The notes below the pieces were generated by a model, which saw nothing but the letters and a program-made list of their open reading frames with translations, was not told the origin of the DNA and made no database searches. A program made the translations under genes and the position numbers. Positions 1 through 8,326 of a stretch of DNA of 64,000 nt are shown one piece after another. This stretch comes from Devosia sp. Leaf420. Lineage in GTDB: Bacteria > Pseudomonadota > Alphaproteobacteria > Rhizobiales > Devosiaceae. Where the stretch lies: assembly GCF_001425445.1 (NCBI RefSeq), contig NZ_LMQU01000012.1, forward strand, positions 268,278-332,277, in the 5' to 3' direction. Position 1 is the first letter of the stretch. Each line of letters begins with the position of its first letter.

Positions 1-1
1 C

Positions 2-925
2 GTCACCTCGACGGGCGCGCTGTCGCTCGACAAGGTGCCGGGCCATCTCCTCGTTATCGGCGCCGGTGTCATCGGGCTCGAACTTGGTTCGGTCTGGCTC
101 CGTCTTGGCGCCAAGGTGACCGTCGTCGAATATCTCGATCGCATCCTGCCCGGCATGGACAGCGAAGTTGCCCGCCAGTTCCAGCGCATGCTGCAAAAGC
201 AGGGCATGGAATTCAAGCTCTCGAGCAAGGTATCCGGCGTTCAGAAGGATGCAGGCGGCGCGCTCAAGGTGCAGGTCGAGCCAGCCAAGGGTGGCCAGGC
301 CGAAGTGATCGACGCCGACATCGCGCTCGTCGCTATCGGCCGCAAGCCGTTCACCGAAGGTCTCGGCCTTGAAGGCGCTGGCGTGGCGCTCGACGAGCGC
401 GGCCGCGTCAAGGTCGATGGGCACTACAAGTCTTCGGTCGATGGCATTTATGCCATTGGCGACGTGATTGCCGGCCCGATGCTGGCACACAAGGCCGAGG
501 ATGAAGGCATTGCCGTCGCGGAGATCCTGGCTGGTCAGGCCGGCCATGTGAACTATGCCGCGATCCCGTCCGTCGTTTACACCAATCCCGAAGTCGCCTC
601 GGTCGGCAAGACCGAAGACGAACTCAAGGCCGATGGCGTCAACTACAAGATCGGCAAGTTCCCCTTCACCGCCAATGGCCGCGCCAAGGCGATGCTGGCG
701 ACACAGGGTTTTGTGAAGATTCTCGCCGATGTGGAAACCGACCGCGTGCTCGGCGCCCATATTGTGGGCAAGAATGCCGGTGAAATGATCCACGAGTTGG
801 TGACGCTGATGGAATTCTCGGGCGCTGCGGAAGATTTGGCGCGGACGACCCATGCCCATCCGACGCTGTCGGAAGCTGTGCGTGAAGCGGCGCTTGCGCT
901 GGGCGACGGGGCGATCCATATCTGA
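2..925 (+). CDS. lpdA: Dihydrolipoamide dehydrogenase, C-terminal part (partial)
   Basis: This is the E3 flavoprotein of the 2-oxoacid dehydrogenase complexes. It reoxidises dihydrolipoamide using FAD and NAD+. The gene enters from the left edge, so the FAD-binding N terminus with the redox-active disulfide is not visible. What is seen: the NAD-binding Rossmann motif [10 protein letters not shown] near the start, the second FAD-contact stretch [20 protein letters not shown], and the C-terminal dimerisation domain ending in HAHPTLSE, which carries the catalytic His-Glu pair. The reading frame is open to base 2. A repeat and a terminator follow, so this is the last gene of its operon. Identity is firm; which complex it serves cannot be told from here. 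Confidence 0.95.
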   Translation, partial: VTSTGALSLDKVPGHLLVIGAGVIGLELGSVWLRLGAKVTVVEYLDRILPGMDSEVARQFQRMLQKQGMEFKLSSKVSGVQKDAGGALKVQVEPAKGGQAEVIDADIALVAIGRKPFTEGLGLEGAGVALDERGRVKVDGHYKSSVDGIYAIGDVIAGPMLAHKAEDEGIAVAEILAGQAGHVNYAAIPSVVYTNPEVASVGKTEDELKADGVNYKIGKFPFTANGRAKAMLATQGFVKILADVETDRVLGAHIVGKNAGEMIHELVTLMEFSGAAEDLARTTHAHPTLSEAVREAALALGDGAIHI

Positions 926-948
926 CGCAGTCTCCGAGCTCCACCGCT

Positions 949-1018
949 TGTCACCCCGGCGAAGGCCGGGGCCCATCCTGACATCTCAAGATGGATCCCC
1001 GCTTGCGCGGGGATGACA
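949..1018. repeat. REP-type palindromic repeat, family A, copy 1
   Basis: About 70 bp bounded by TGTCA and TGACA, holding two hairpins (CCCCGGC/GCCGGGG and TCCCCGC/GCGGGGA). A near-identical copy lies at 44510-44579 and a diverged copy at 59223-59286. The sequence translates into the PAQAGIH/PAFAGVT-type peptides that often create false ORFs in alphaproteobacteria. Confidence 0.8.
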
Positions 1019-1045
1019 CGCAGTGGTTTGATCGAAGACACATGA

Positions 1046-1070
1046 GGCGCCGCTAATCACGGCGCCTTTT
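1046..1070 (+). terminator. Rho-independent terminator of lpdA
   Basis: Stem GGCGCCG / CGGCGCC with a 7-nt loop, followed by TTTT. It lies between lpdA and the uronate operon promoter region. Confidence 0.75.
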
Positions 1071-1089
1071 CTGCCTCTCGATAATTCAT

Positions 1090-1114
1090 CATACAAGTTC
1101 AGATTAATTGTATG
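1090..1114. promoter_or_regulatory. Inverted repeat CATACAA-N11-TTGTATG before the uronate operon
   Basis: Perfect 7-bp arms at 1090-1096 and 1108-1114 in an AT-rich stretch. A TTGACT at 1115-1120 just after it could be a -35 box. Placement 143 bp before dctP suits an operator for the GntR/FCD regulator encoded in the same operon. FadR-subfamily operators for uronate genes often contain TTGTAT/ATACAA halves. No -10 box is convincing. Confidence 0.5.
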
Positions 1115-1186
1115 TTGACTTGTCTTGAAGACTTCCATACCAGTTTGCCCACGGCACCAATTTCCGAGGAGGGGAGGGTGCCCAGC

Positions 1187-1204
1187 GGCCGGCATAGGCC
1201 GGCC
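1187..1204 (+). other. Leader hairpin upstream of dctP
   Basis: GGCCGGC-ATAG-GCCGGCC forms a stable tetraloop stem between the putative promoter and the dctP start. No T-tract follows, so it is not a terminator. It may stabilise the transcript 5' end. Confidence 0.4.
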
Positions 1205-1256
1205 ATGCGTCTCGTTCGAGGAAGGGACCTGACGCTGGATTTTTGGGAGGACATCC

Positions 1257-2237
1257 ATGTTTCATCTGCCAAAGATGGCGGCTATGGCCGTCGTCGCGAC
1301 TTCGCTCATGCTTTCGACAGCCAGCGCCCAGACGATGCTGCGCTCGTCCGACACGCATCCCGACGGCTATCCGACCGTCGAAGCGGTCAAGAAATTCGGC
1401 GAACTGCTGAGCGAAAAGACCGATGGCCGCTATTCGGTTGAAGTGTTCCACTCGGCCCAGCTTGGCCAGGAAGCCGACACGATCGAGCAGACACAGTTCG
1501 GCGTCATCGATATGAACCGCATCTCGATCGGCGCCTTTGGTACCCAGGTGCCGGAAGCTACCGTCACCCAGCTGCCGTTTATCTTCCGCTCGGCCGAGCA
1601 CTTCCACAATGTGCTCGACGGTCCGATCGGCGAAGAAATTCTCGCCGCCTTCGATCCCGTCGATGTCGTCGCGCTTGCCTTCTATGACGGCGGCTCGCGC
1701 TCGTTCTACAACAGCGAAAAGCCGATCAACTCTCCAGCCGATATGGCAGGCCTCAAATTCCGCGTCATGCAGTCCGACATCTTCGTCGACATGGTCGGTG
1801 CCCTTGGCGCCAATGCCACGCCCATGCCATATGGCGAAGTCTATTCCGGCATCCAGACGGGCGTTATCGACGGTGCGGAAAACAACTATCCGAGCTATGA
1901 CACGGCCGGTCACGCCGAAGTCGCTAAATACTACTCGCTCGACGAGCACCTGATGGTGCCCGAAGTCCTGGTGGTGTCCAAGGTCGTCTGGGATGGTTTG
2001 ACGCCGGAAGATCAGGCGCTGTTCCGCGAAGCCGCCAAGGAGTCCGTCGCCGTCCAGCGTGAGCTCTGGCAGGCTAAGGAAGTCGAATCCAAGGCTGCGG
2101 TCGAAGCCCTCGGCGCGACGATCAACGAAGTCCACAAAGCCCCCTTCATTGAAGCCATGAAGCCGGTCTACGACAAGTATCTCACCGATCCCAAGCTGCA
2201 GGACCTCGTTTCCCGCATCCAGGCCACCGAAGGCTGA
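1257..2237 (+). CDS. dctP: TRAP transporter substrate-binding protein (DctP family)
   Basis: This is the periplasmic receptor of a TRAP transporter, which delivers a carboxylated substrate to the DctQM membrane pair. The 326-aa product has a Sec signal peptide (about residues 1-24, ending SASA-Q) and the DctP core. The core includes the segment [20 protein letters not shown] followed by [17 protein letters not shown], where family members place the arginine that binds the substrate carboxylate. The start is set by GGGAGG six bases upstream. It heads an operon with dctQ, dctM, a GntR regulator and kduI-kduD-kdgF. The substrate is therefore inferred to be a uronate or unsaturated oligouronide; that is context, not direct evidence. 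Confidence 0.92.
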   Translation: MFHLPKMAAMAVVATSLMLSTASAQTMLRSSDTHPDGYPTVEAVKKFGELLSEKTDGRYSVEVFHSAQLGQEADTIEQTQFGVIDMNRISIGAFGTQVPEATVTQLPFIFRSAEHFHNVLDGPIGEEILAAFDPVDVVALAFYDGGSRSFYNSEKPINSPADMAGLKFRVMQSDIFVDMVGALGANATPMPYGEVYSGIQTGVIDGAENNYPSYDTAGHAEVAKYYSLDEHLMVPEVLVVSKVVWDGLTPEDQALFREAAKESVAVQRELWQAKEVESKAAVEALGATINEVHKAPFIEAMKPVYDKYLTDPKLQDLVSRIQATEG

Positions 2238-2244
2238 GGCCTCT

Positions 2245-2266
2245 CGGGCCGGCTCAGGCCGGCCCG
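2245..2266 (+). other. Intercistronic hairpin after dctP
   Basis: CGGGCCGGC-TCAG-GCCGGCCCG followed by only TCTTT. The stem lies between the binding-protein gene and the permease genes. This position often gives more binding protein than permease through partial termination or 3'-end protection. Confidence 0.55.
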
Positions 2267-2290
2267 TCTTTCCCCCGAGGAGTTTGAGCC

Positions 2291-2818
2291 ATGAGAGAAC
2301 GGTTCAAGAGAGCCGGAGCGGTGACGCATGCCTTGTCGGAAGGCGCGCTCTGGGTTGCCGGTATCGGTCTCGTTTCGATGACGGTGATCGTGGCCTATCA
2401 GGTCTTCATGCGGCACGTGGTCAATTCCTCGCCGCCCTGGACCGAGGCCGGTTCGATCATGATCATGAGCTGGTTCATTTTCTTGGGCGCAGCGGTTGGC
2501 GTGCGCGAGAACTTCCATATGGGGTTCGACGTGCTTCTCTATATCCTGCCACCGGGGGGCAAGCCTTGGCTGCGCGGGATAAGCGACATCGCCATTTTCG
2601 CCTTCGCCGCTGGCATGGTCTATTATGGCGGTGAACTGGCTTTGCGCGGTTGGACCGTGCGCATTCCGGTAGTCGGCCTGCCGCAGACCTTCACCTACCT
2701 CCCAATCGTCATCGCGGGCTTTTTGATGTGCCTGTTCTCGCTCGAGCGCCTCTTGCTGCGCGCTGCCGGCGAGAATGTCGATGATCCCATCATCGATGCG
2801 ACCGTGACGGCGGACTGA
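2291..2818 (+). CDS. dctQ: TRAP transporter small permease (DctQ family)
   Basis: Small membrane subunit that pairs with DctM. The 175-aa protein has the usual four hydrophobic segments (about residues 20-40, 55-75, 95-115 and 138-158). It carries the family-typical stretch PPWTEAGSIMIMSWFIFLGAAVGVRENFHMG between segments one and two. A CGAGGAG ribosome site lies eight bases before the ATG. It lies 7 bp before dctM and follows the dctP hairpin. Family assignment is secure; it has no activity alone. Confidence 0.9.
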   Translation: MRERFKRAGAVTHALSEGALWVAGIGLVSMTVIVAYQVFMRHVVNSSPPWTEAGSIMIMSWFIFLGAAVGVRENFHMGFDVLLYILPPGGKPWLRGISDIAIFAFAAGMVYYGGELALRGWTVRIPVVGLPQTFTYLPIVIAGFLMCLFSLERLLLRAAGENVDDPIIDATVTAD

Positions 2819-2825
2819 GGGCAAA

Positions 2826-4106
2826 ATGGAATATTGGATTCTCTTCGGCGTCTTCACGCTGCTCATGCTGGTGGGCACGCCCATCGCCTTCTGTCTCGGC
2901 ATTGCGAGCTTTGCGACGGTCGTCTATCTCGGCCGCCCGGCAATCGTCGTGTTTCAGCAGCTCAATTCCGGCGTTTCCGCCTTCACGCTGATGGCCATTC
3001 CGTTTTTCATCTTTGCCGGCGATCTGATGATGCGCGGCGGGATCGCAGCGCGGATCATCCAATTTGCAGGCTCGCTGATCGGCCATGTTCGTGGCGGTCT
3101 GGGTCAGGTCAATGTTGCGGCATCGACTCTGTTTGGCGGCATTTCCGGCTCGGCCGTGGCGGAAGCCGCAGCGGTTGGCGGCATCATGATCCCGCAGATG
3201 AAGGCACGTGGTTATGGCGCTGATTACGCGGTGAACGTGACCTCGATGGCGGCACTGATCGCGCTTCTTCTGCCGCCCAGCCACAATATGATCATCTATT
3301 CGCTCTCGGGCGGCGGGCGCATTTCTATCCCCGACCTCTTTACCGCTGGTATCATACCCGGATTGCTGCTCGCCGCAGCGCTGATGGTCACGGCCTATTT
3401 CGTTGCCGTGAAGCGCGGCTATCCAACCGAGCCGTTCCCCGGATTTGCACGGGCCTTCCAGTTTTTCCTGATTTCCATCCCCGGCCTCATGCTGATCGTC
3501 ATCATCTTCGGTGGCGTCCGCTCGGGCATCTTCACCGCCACGGAAAGCTCCTGCATCGCGGTGATCTATGCGCTGCTGGTCACCGTCTTGGTTTACCGCT
3601 CCATGGGGCCGAAGGAATTCGTGCACTGCGTGATGGGTGCGGTGCGGACCACGTCCATGGTGCTGTTCATCATCGGCGCGGCGGCGGCTTTCGGCTGGCT
3701 CATGGCCTATCTCAAGGTTGCGACCATTCTCACTGACGCGATCTCGCAGCTGACCACCGATCCGCTGATGGTGCTGCTGCTGATCAACGTGCTGTTGCTC
3801 CTTCTCGGCACCTTTATGGATATGGGTCCGCTGATCGTCATCACGACGCCGATCTTCCTGCCCATGGTCTCGGCCTTCGGCGTCGACCCCGTGCATTTCG
3901 GCGTCATCATGATCCTCAACCTCGGCATCGGGCTCAATACGCCGCCCCTTGGGCCGGTGCAGTTTGTGGCTGCTGCCGTGGGCAAGATCACGGTCTGGGA
4001 AGCCATGAAGAGTGTCTGGCCATTCTATGGGGCAGGGCTCGTCGTTCTCGGGCTCGTGACCTATATTCCGGCGCTCTCGCTCTGGTTGCCGAGTCAGTTC
4101 CGGTAA
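2826..4106 (+). CDS. dctM: TRAP transporter large permease (DctM family)
   Basis: Large membrane subunit, a sodium-driven secondary transporter of the ion-transporter superfamily. The 426-aa length and about 12 hydrophobic segments are normal for DctM. Recognisable family blocks are GSAVAEAAAVGGIMIPQMK (about 119-137), LLPPSHNMIIYSLSGGG, and the C-terminal GIGLNTPPLGP motif (about 362-373). With dctP and dctQ it completes one TRAP system. Only 4 bp separate it from the GntR gene, so regulator and transporter are co-transcribed. Confidence 0.93.
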   Translation: MEYWILFGVFTLLMLVGTPIAFCLGIASFATVVYLGRPAIVVFQQLNSGVSAFTLMAIPFFIFAGDLMMRGGIAARIIQFAGSLIGHVRGGLGQVNVAASTLFGGISGSAVAEAAAVGGIMIPQMKARGYGADYAVNVTSMAALIALLLPPSHNMIIYSLSGGGRISIPDLFTAGIIPGLLLAAALMVTAYFVAVKRGYPTEPFPGFARAFQFFLISIPGLMLIVIIFGGVRSGIFTATESSCIAVIYALLVTVLVYRSMGPKEFVHCVMGAVRTTSMVLFIIGAAAAFGWLMAYLKVATILTDAISQLTTDPLMVLLLINVLLLLLGTFMDMGPLIVITTPIFLPMVSAFGVDPVHFGVIMILNLGIGLNTPPLGPVQFVAAAVGKITVWEAMKSVWPFYGAGLVVLGLVTYIPALSLWLPSQFR

Positions 4107-4110
4107 GGTC

Positions 4111-4842
4111 ATGTCCCTCGTTGAAGCCGCACTTCCCGCCCGCAAGCCCAAGCTGGCACAAATGGTCATCGATGCGCTGAGAAAGCGCATTTCGTCCGGT
4201 GAATTCGGGCCGGGCGAAAAGCTGCCCACCGAAAGCCAGTTGACCGTGCATTTCGGCGTCAGCCGCACCGTTGTGCGCGAAGCCATCGCAGCGCTTTCGG
4301 CGGATGGTTCCGTGCAGCCGCGGCAGGGAGCGGGTGTGTTCGTGCTAGCGAATGCTGCCAGCGCCTTTGCCGCGATCGGCGGGGAAACGTCGAACAAGAT
4401 TTCGGTCGCCCTCAACGTGCTCGAAGTGCGCATGGGCATCGAGATCGAGTCCGCCGGGCTCGCTGCGGTGCGCCGCAGCGCCAGCCAGGAAGCGGCGATC
4501 CAGGAGGCCTGGCACGAATTTGGCCTGCTGCTAAAATCGGGCAATCCTACGGGCAAGACCGATTTTGCGTTCCACCGCGCGATCGCTGCTGCGACCAACA
4601 ACCCGTTCTACATCGAAGTCCTTGATGGCCTTGGGAGCCGCACGATCCCCTGCGATGTCGCTTCGCCCTGGGGCACGGAGAGCGTGCTGACTTATGACTA
4701 TCAGGCCGGGCTGCACGAGGAGCACAAGCGCATCCTTCAGGCCATTGCTGCCCAGAATGCCGACGCCGCCCGCGAGGCCATGCGCCAACATCTCTCGCGC
4801 AGCCAGGACCGCTATCGCGCCCGCCTGACCGAGCAAGACTGA
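4111..4842 (+). CDS. GntR family regulator with FCD domain (FadR subfamily)
   Basis: DNA-binding regulator of 243 aa. The N-terminal winged helix (about residues 12-80) contains GEKLPTESQLTVHFGVSRTVVREA, typical of GntR. The C-terminal FCD domain (about 95-230) has FHRAIAAATNNPFY and a later EEHKRILQAI, whose histidines are expected metal ligands. It lies inside the dctPQM-kdu operon, so it probably senses a uronate-derived keto-acid and represses its own operon. The inverted repeat at 1090-1114 is a candidate operator. Target and ligand are inferred from context only. Confidence 0.88.
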   Translation: MSLVEAALPARKPKLAQMVIDALRKRISSGEFGPGEKLPTESQLTVHFGVSRTVVREAIAALSADGSVQPRQGAGVFVLANAASAFAAIGGETSNKISVALNVLEVRMGIEIESAGLAAVRRSASQEAAIQEAWHEFGLLLKSGNPTGKTDFAFHRAIAAATNNPFYIEVLDGLGSRTIPCDVASPWGTESVLTYDYQAGLHEEHKRILQAIAAQNADAAREAMRQHLSRSQDRYRARLTEQD

Positions 4843-4871
4843 CCCTTTCACCTTTCTACGCCGGAGCTGCC

Positions 4872-5696
4872 ATGACTACCGAATTCGACATCCGTTTTGC
4901 CATCGATCCCGTCGGGGCCGCTGGCATGGGCACGGCCGAGCTGCGCGAGAATTTTTTGATCGACGATCTCTTCGCCAACGGCGCCGTGCGCTGGACCTAT
5001 ACCCATTACGACCGCATGGCGGTTGGTGGCGCAGTGCCGAGCGGGGACGAACTGGTGCTGGAGAGCATCAAGCCGACCGGGACGGCGAGCTTCCTTGAGC
5101 GCCGCGAACTGATCGCGGTGAATATTGGCGCAGCCGGCACGATCACGGTCGACGGCACCGCGCATACAGTCGGTTCGCGCGACATGCTCTATATCGGGAT
5201 GGGATCCAAGGATGTGCGCTTCTCTGGAGCAGGCGCGAAGTTTTACCTGCTGAGCGCTCCGGCCCACGCCTCGCATCCGACGACGCTTCTGCAGCAATCT
5301 GGCGCCAAGCGGCTCGATATGGGCAGTGCAGAAACCGCCAATGAGCGCTCGATCTATCAATACACCAACAGCCTCAAGAGCTGCCAGTTGGTCGTCGGGC
5401 TCACCCAGTTCGCGCCCGGCTCGGTCTGGAACACCATGCCCGCGCATGTGCATGATCGGCGCATGGAGGCCTATCTCTATTTCGACCTCAAGCCCGATGC
5501 CTTTGTCGTGCACCTAATGGGTGAGCCGGATGAGACGCGACACATGATCGTCCGCAACGAGCAGGCGATTCTGTCTCCGCCATGGTCGATCCATGCTGGG
5601 GCTGGCACCGGATCGTACACCTTTATCTGGGCTATGGCTGGCGACAATATCGACTATACCGACGCCGAAAAGATCCCGATGGAGGATCTTCTTTGA
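4872..5696 (+). CDS. kduI: 5-dehydro-4-deoxy-D-glucuronate isomerase
   Basis: Converts 5-keto-4-deoxyuronate (DKI) to 2,5-diketo-3-deoxygluconate (DKII), after lyases have produced unsaturated uronates. The 274-aa protein has the KduI double-cupin layout. The zinc site is visible as AHVHDRRMEAYLYF (His192, His194, Glu199) with His241 in PPWSIHAGAG. The stop overlaps the kduD TTG start by two bases (TTGA), which implies translational coupling. The combination with kduD and kdgF makes the assignment strong. Confidence 0.95.
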   Translation: MTTEFDIRFAIDPVGAAGMGTAELRENFLIDDLFANGAVRWTYTHYDRMAVGGAVPSGDELVLESIKPTGTASFLERRELIAVNIGAAGTITVDGTAHTVGSRDMLYIGMGSKDVRFSGAGAKFYLLSAPAHASHPTTLLQQSGAKRLDMGSAETANERSIYQYTNSLKSCQLVVGLTQFAPGSVWNTMPAHVHDRRMEAYLYFDLKPDAFVVHLMGEPDETRHMIVRNEQAILSPPWSIHAGAGTGSYTFIWAMAGDNIDYTDAEKIPMEDLL

Positions 5697-6457
5697 CCGA
5701 CCTCAAGGCCTTTAGTCTGACTGGCAAGACGGTAATGGTCACCGGCGCCAATACCGGCATCGGTCAGGGCATCGCGCTGTCGATCGGCCGGGCTGGCGGA
5801 CGGGTGGTCGGCGTCGGCCGGTCGTCCATGGAAGAGACGGCATCGCTCATGGCCGGGCAGGGCGCTGACTTCGTCGACGTGCGCGCCGATCTTGGCTCGA
5901 CCAAGGACGCGCAGGCCATGTTCGATGCGGCCTGGGACCAGCATGGTCCTATCGATGGTCTCGTCAACAATGCCGGGATCATTAAGCGCGTCGATGCGGT
6001 GGACTTTACCGAGGACGATTGGGACGCGGTGATGGACATCAATCTCAAGACGATGTTCTTCCTCGCGCAATCGATGGGGCGCAAAGCTTTGGAGGAAAAC
6101 CGGGCCGCACGGATCGTCAACATCGCCTCGATGCTGAGCTTTCAGGGCGGCATTCGCGTCGCGAGCTACACGGCGTCCAAGAGCGGTGTGCTGGGGATTA
6201 CGCGGCTCTTGGCCAATGAATGGGCGGCTAAGGGCATCAATGTGAATGCCATTGCGCCGGGCTATATCGAGACCAACAATACTGAGGCGCTGCGCAACGA
6301 TCCCGATCGTTCGGCTTCGATCCTCGGGCGCATTCCGGCGGGGCGCTGGGGTGTGCCGTCCGATATCGGGGACGCGGCTGTGTTCCTCCTCGCTCCGGCT
6401 TCCAACTACATGCATGGCGCCGTCATCCCCGTCGATGGCGGCTGGCTCGCAAGGTGA
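5693..6457 (+). CDS. kduD: 2-dehydro-3-deoxy-D-gluconate 5-dehydrogenase
   Basis: Short-chain dehydrogenase that reduces DKII to 2-keto-3-deoxygluconate with NAD(P)H. The 254-aa length matches KduD. Motifs: TGANTGIGQGIA (cofactor loop), NNAG, catalytic Ser in NIASMLSF, and YTASK with the catalytic Tyr and Lys. I chose the TTG at 5693 because GGAGG at 5681-5685 sits seven bases upstream and the start overlaps the kduI stop. The longer upstream frame would run inside kduI. An SDR alone would be ambiguous, but adjacency to kduI settles it. Confidence 0.93.
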   Translation: MTDLKAFSLTGKTVMVTGANTGIGQGIALSIGRAGGRVVGVGRSSMEETASLMAGQGADFVDVRADLGSTKDAQAMFDAAWDQHGPIDGLVNNAGIIKRVDAVDFTEDDWDAVMDINLKTMFFLAQSMGRKALEENRAARIVNIASMLSFQGGIRVASYTASKSGVLGITRLLANEWAAKGINVNAIAPGYIETNNTEALRNDPDRSASILGRIPAGRWGVPSDIGDAAVFLLAPASNYMHGAVIPVDGGWLAR

Positions 6458-6461
6458 TGTT

Positions 6462-6797
6462 ATGACTGAACAGAAATTCTTCGCTCAACCCAACGAAACC
6501 GAATGGACGGAACTGGCGCCGGGCAATACGCGCCGGGTGCTGATCCATACTCCGGAATTGATGCAGGTCGAGTTTGGCTTCGAAAAAGGCGCGGTCGGCG
6601 CGCTCCATAGCCACCCGCATATTCAGGTGAGCTATGTGGCGGAAGGCAGCTTTGAGGTGACGATCGACGGCAAGACCGAAGTTGTCGGTCAGGGCGGCAG
6701 CTTCATTGTGCCGTCAGGGCTCGTGCACGGCGTCGTGGCGCTCGAAAAGGGCCGGCTGGTGGACGTGTTTACGCCGCATCGGGCGGATTTTTTGTGA
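6462..6797 (+). CDS. kdgF: Cupin protein KdgF, unsaturated uronate linearising factor
   Basis: Single-domain cupin of 111 aa. The first cupin motif GALHSHPHIQVSYVAEGSFE and the second PSGLVHGV supply the metal-binding histidines. KdgF proteins promote conversion of 4,5-unsaturated monouronates from pectin or alginate to the linear ketonised form. That places it just before KduI in the pathway. The ATG follows AAGGTG at 6451 with suitable spacing. It is the last gene of the operon; a repeat element follows directly. Cupin assignment is certain; KdgF rests on context and motif similarity. Confidence 0.85.
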   Translation: MTEQKFFAQPNETEWTELAPGNTRRVLIHTPELMQVEFGFEKGAVGALHSHPHIQVSYVAEGSFEVTIDGKTEVVGQGGSFIVPSGLVHGVVALEKGRLVDVFTPHRADFL

Positions 6798-6809
6798 GAG
6801 GTTTTAGGA

Positions 6810-6917
6810 CCCCCACCTAGCCTCCCCCTGGTAGGGGGAGGGATCTGCCAGTGGCTCGTTGGTATCGCGGCATACTCGATGCGTTCCTCCCCCTATCAGG
6901 GGGAGGCTAGGTGGGGG
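6810..6917. repeat. 108-bp palindromic element with 21-bp terminal inverted repeats, copy 1
   Basis: The ends 6810-6830 and 6897-6917 are perfect 21-bp inverted repeats (starting CCCCCACCTAGCC). Each end also has an inner hairpin of its own (CTCCCCCT/AGGGGGAG). It fills the space between kdgF and the convergent peptidase gene, and abuts the latter's stop codon. A related copy lies at 49699-49811. It has no coding capacity. Confidence 0.8.
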
Positions 6918-7538
6918 CTACGCAATCTCCGCCACCATCGCCGCATAGTCCTCCTCATGCGTCCCCGGCCAATTCGCCATTCCCTGCGCGGTCAATTTCC
7001 CACGCCGGGGTGGGATGTAGCTGTAGATGCGGCGGACGGGTTCCTCTCGCCATTGCAGGTTGAAGGCTGCGAATTTTGGGAAGAATTGCATATCCGAATA
7101 GGGCAGGTGGTCGTGGATCCACCAGGCCATGGCTTCCCAATTGCCGGTGCGTTCGTAGTAGGGAATGAAGCGGTTGACGATGACGCAGGCTGTGGCACCC
7201 ATGCGGCCTTCGGCGTCTCGGCGGTCCCAGATGTGGCCGGCGTAGTTGCTGGCATTGCTGGCGCAATTGAGTTTGTTGACGTTGCCGAAGTGGTTGACCT
7301 GCGGCGAGCGATAGGATGAGCGCACGGAGAGGGGCCCGAATTTTTCCTGCAGCGGTTCGAGCAGTTCTTCGCAGAGGCGCGTGCCGGCGGCGATGGCGAG
7401 ATCGAGATCATCGGGCAGGTTCTGGAGGCCGTTGATGACGGCGATTTCGGAATACAGAAAATCGCGCATGAAGAAGTTTTCCGAGAGCCTCACGCGGCCG
7501 AAGGCTTCGAGGGCGCGCACGGTTTTCGGCGGACGCAT
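6918..7538 (-). CDS. Peptidase M15-like protein
   Basis: Protein of 206 aa from the chosen start. It contains SSYRSPQVNHFGNVNKL near residue 75, which resembles the substrate-binding part of M15 D,D-carboxypeptidases. A later AWWIHDHLPYSDMQFFP segment resembles their C-terminal metal-site region. No signal peptide is evident. I chose the ATG at 7538 because GGAGA lies about nine bases upstream; longer starts at 7553 and 7643 lack a ribosome site and the latter would overlap the divergent channel gene. Function is unproven; cell-wall peptide hydrolysis or a catalytically altered relative are both possible. Confidence 0.6.
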   Translation of the reverse strand: MRPPKTVRALEAFGRVRLSENFFMRDFLYSEIAVINGLQNLPDDLDLAIAAGTRLCEELLEPLQEKFGPLSVRSSYRSPQVNHFGNVNKLNCASNASNYAGHIWDRRDAEGRMGATACVIVNRFIPYYERTGNWEAMAWWIHDHLPYSDMQFFPKFAAFNLQWREEPVRRIYSYIPPRRGKLTAQGMANWPGTHEEDYAAMVAEIA

Positions 7539-7629
7539 GGGACAAATCTCCATCGGCTCTGGACGGCAAGGGTTGCTTCTGTAACGTGGCGGAAACAACC
7601 CGATTTCGACGCGCTTCCAGGTTCTGTCC

Positions 7630-8247
7630 ATGCTGATGATCATGTTTTATGTCGCCATCACCGCCGAGGCGATGACGGCCGCCCTCGCTGCAGGGCGGCG
7701 CAACATGGACTGGTTCGGCGTCTGCATCATCGCCTGCGTCACCGCGCTTGGTGGCGGCACGGCGCGCGACATGATCCTTGATCACTATCCGCTCTATTGG
7801 GTACGCAATCCCTATATCCTGGTGCTGGTCTGCGGCGCGGCGCTTTTGACCATAGCGCTGGCGCGGGTGGTCGACAAACTTCGCTGGCCATTCCTGCTTC
7901 TCGATGCGGTCGGCCTTGTGGTCTTCACCATCGTCGGTTGCAATGTGGCCATCGAAACCAATGCGCATCCGATCATCATCATCGTTGCTGGCATGGTGAC
8001 CGGGATCGTCGGCGGCATTCTGCGCGATGTGCTCTGTAACGACATTCCGCTGGTCTTCCATGGCGAGCTCTATGCGACTGTGTCGATCGTCACGGGTGTC
8101 GTTTATTATATGGGGCTCCTCGGCGGCTTGCCGACGGATCTGATGGTGCTCGTGGCTTTGGCCGTGGGCTTCCCACTGCGCATGCTGTCGCTCGTGCTGA
8201 AATGGGAAATGCCGAAGTTCGTTTTCGATCGAGACATGCGCAAGTAA
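7630..8247 (+). CDS. TRIC/UPF0126-family cation channel protein
   Basis: Integral membrane protein of 205 aa with about seven hydrophobic segments. The two internally repeated half-motifs GGGTARDMILDHYPLYW and GGILRDVLCNDIPLVF are hallmarks of the UPF0126/TRIC family, whose prokaryotic members are trimeric potassium-permeable channels. It is divergent from the M15-like gene (91 bp between starts) and stands apart from the uronate genes. Family is clear; the physiological ion and role here are unknown. Confidence 0.85.
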   Translation: MLMIMFYVAITAEAMTAALAAGRRNMDWFGVCIIACVTALGGGTARDMILDHYPLYWVRNPYILVLVCGAALLTIALARVVDKLRWPFLLLDAVGLVVFTIVGCNVAIETNAHPIIIIVAGMVTGIVGGILRDVLCNDIPLVFHGELYATVSIVTGVVYYMGLLGGLPTDLMVLVALAVGFPLRMLSLVLKWEMPKFVFDRDMRK

Positions 8248-8304
8248 AGCCAGACGTGCGGAAGCTGGCAAATCCCTAGCGGACTGTGCTAGAGGCAGGG
8301 CTAC

Positions 8305-8312
8305 CATACAAG
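8305..8312. promoter_or_regulatory. CATACAAG half-site just upstream of uxuA
   Basis: The 8-mer CATACAAG is identical to 1090-1097 in the left arm of the inverted repeat before the uronate operon. Here it lies within a weak palindrome CCAT-N6-ATGG, 15 bp before the uxuA start. A shared GntR operator is possible but the site is short. Confidence 0.25.
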
Positions 8313-8326
8313 AATGGAGTTCTGCT

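Noticed and set aside
643-1041. 132-codon minus-strand frame giving VIPAQAGIH-like peptide
   Set aside because: Arises from the REP repeat at 949-1018 plus lpdA antisense.
2790-4601. 603-codon open frame on the minus strand opposite dctM and the GntR gene
   Set aside because: It is an antisense shadow of strongly supported genes in GC-rich DNA; its translation is low-complexity and charged, with no domain.
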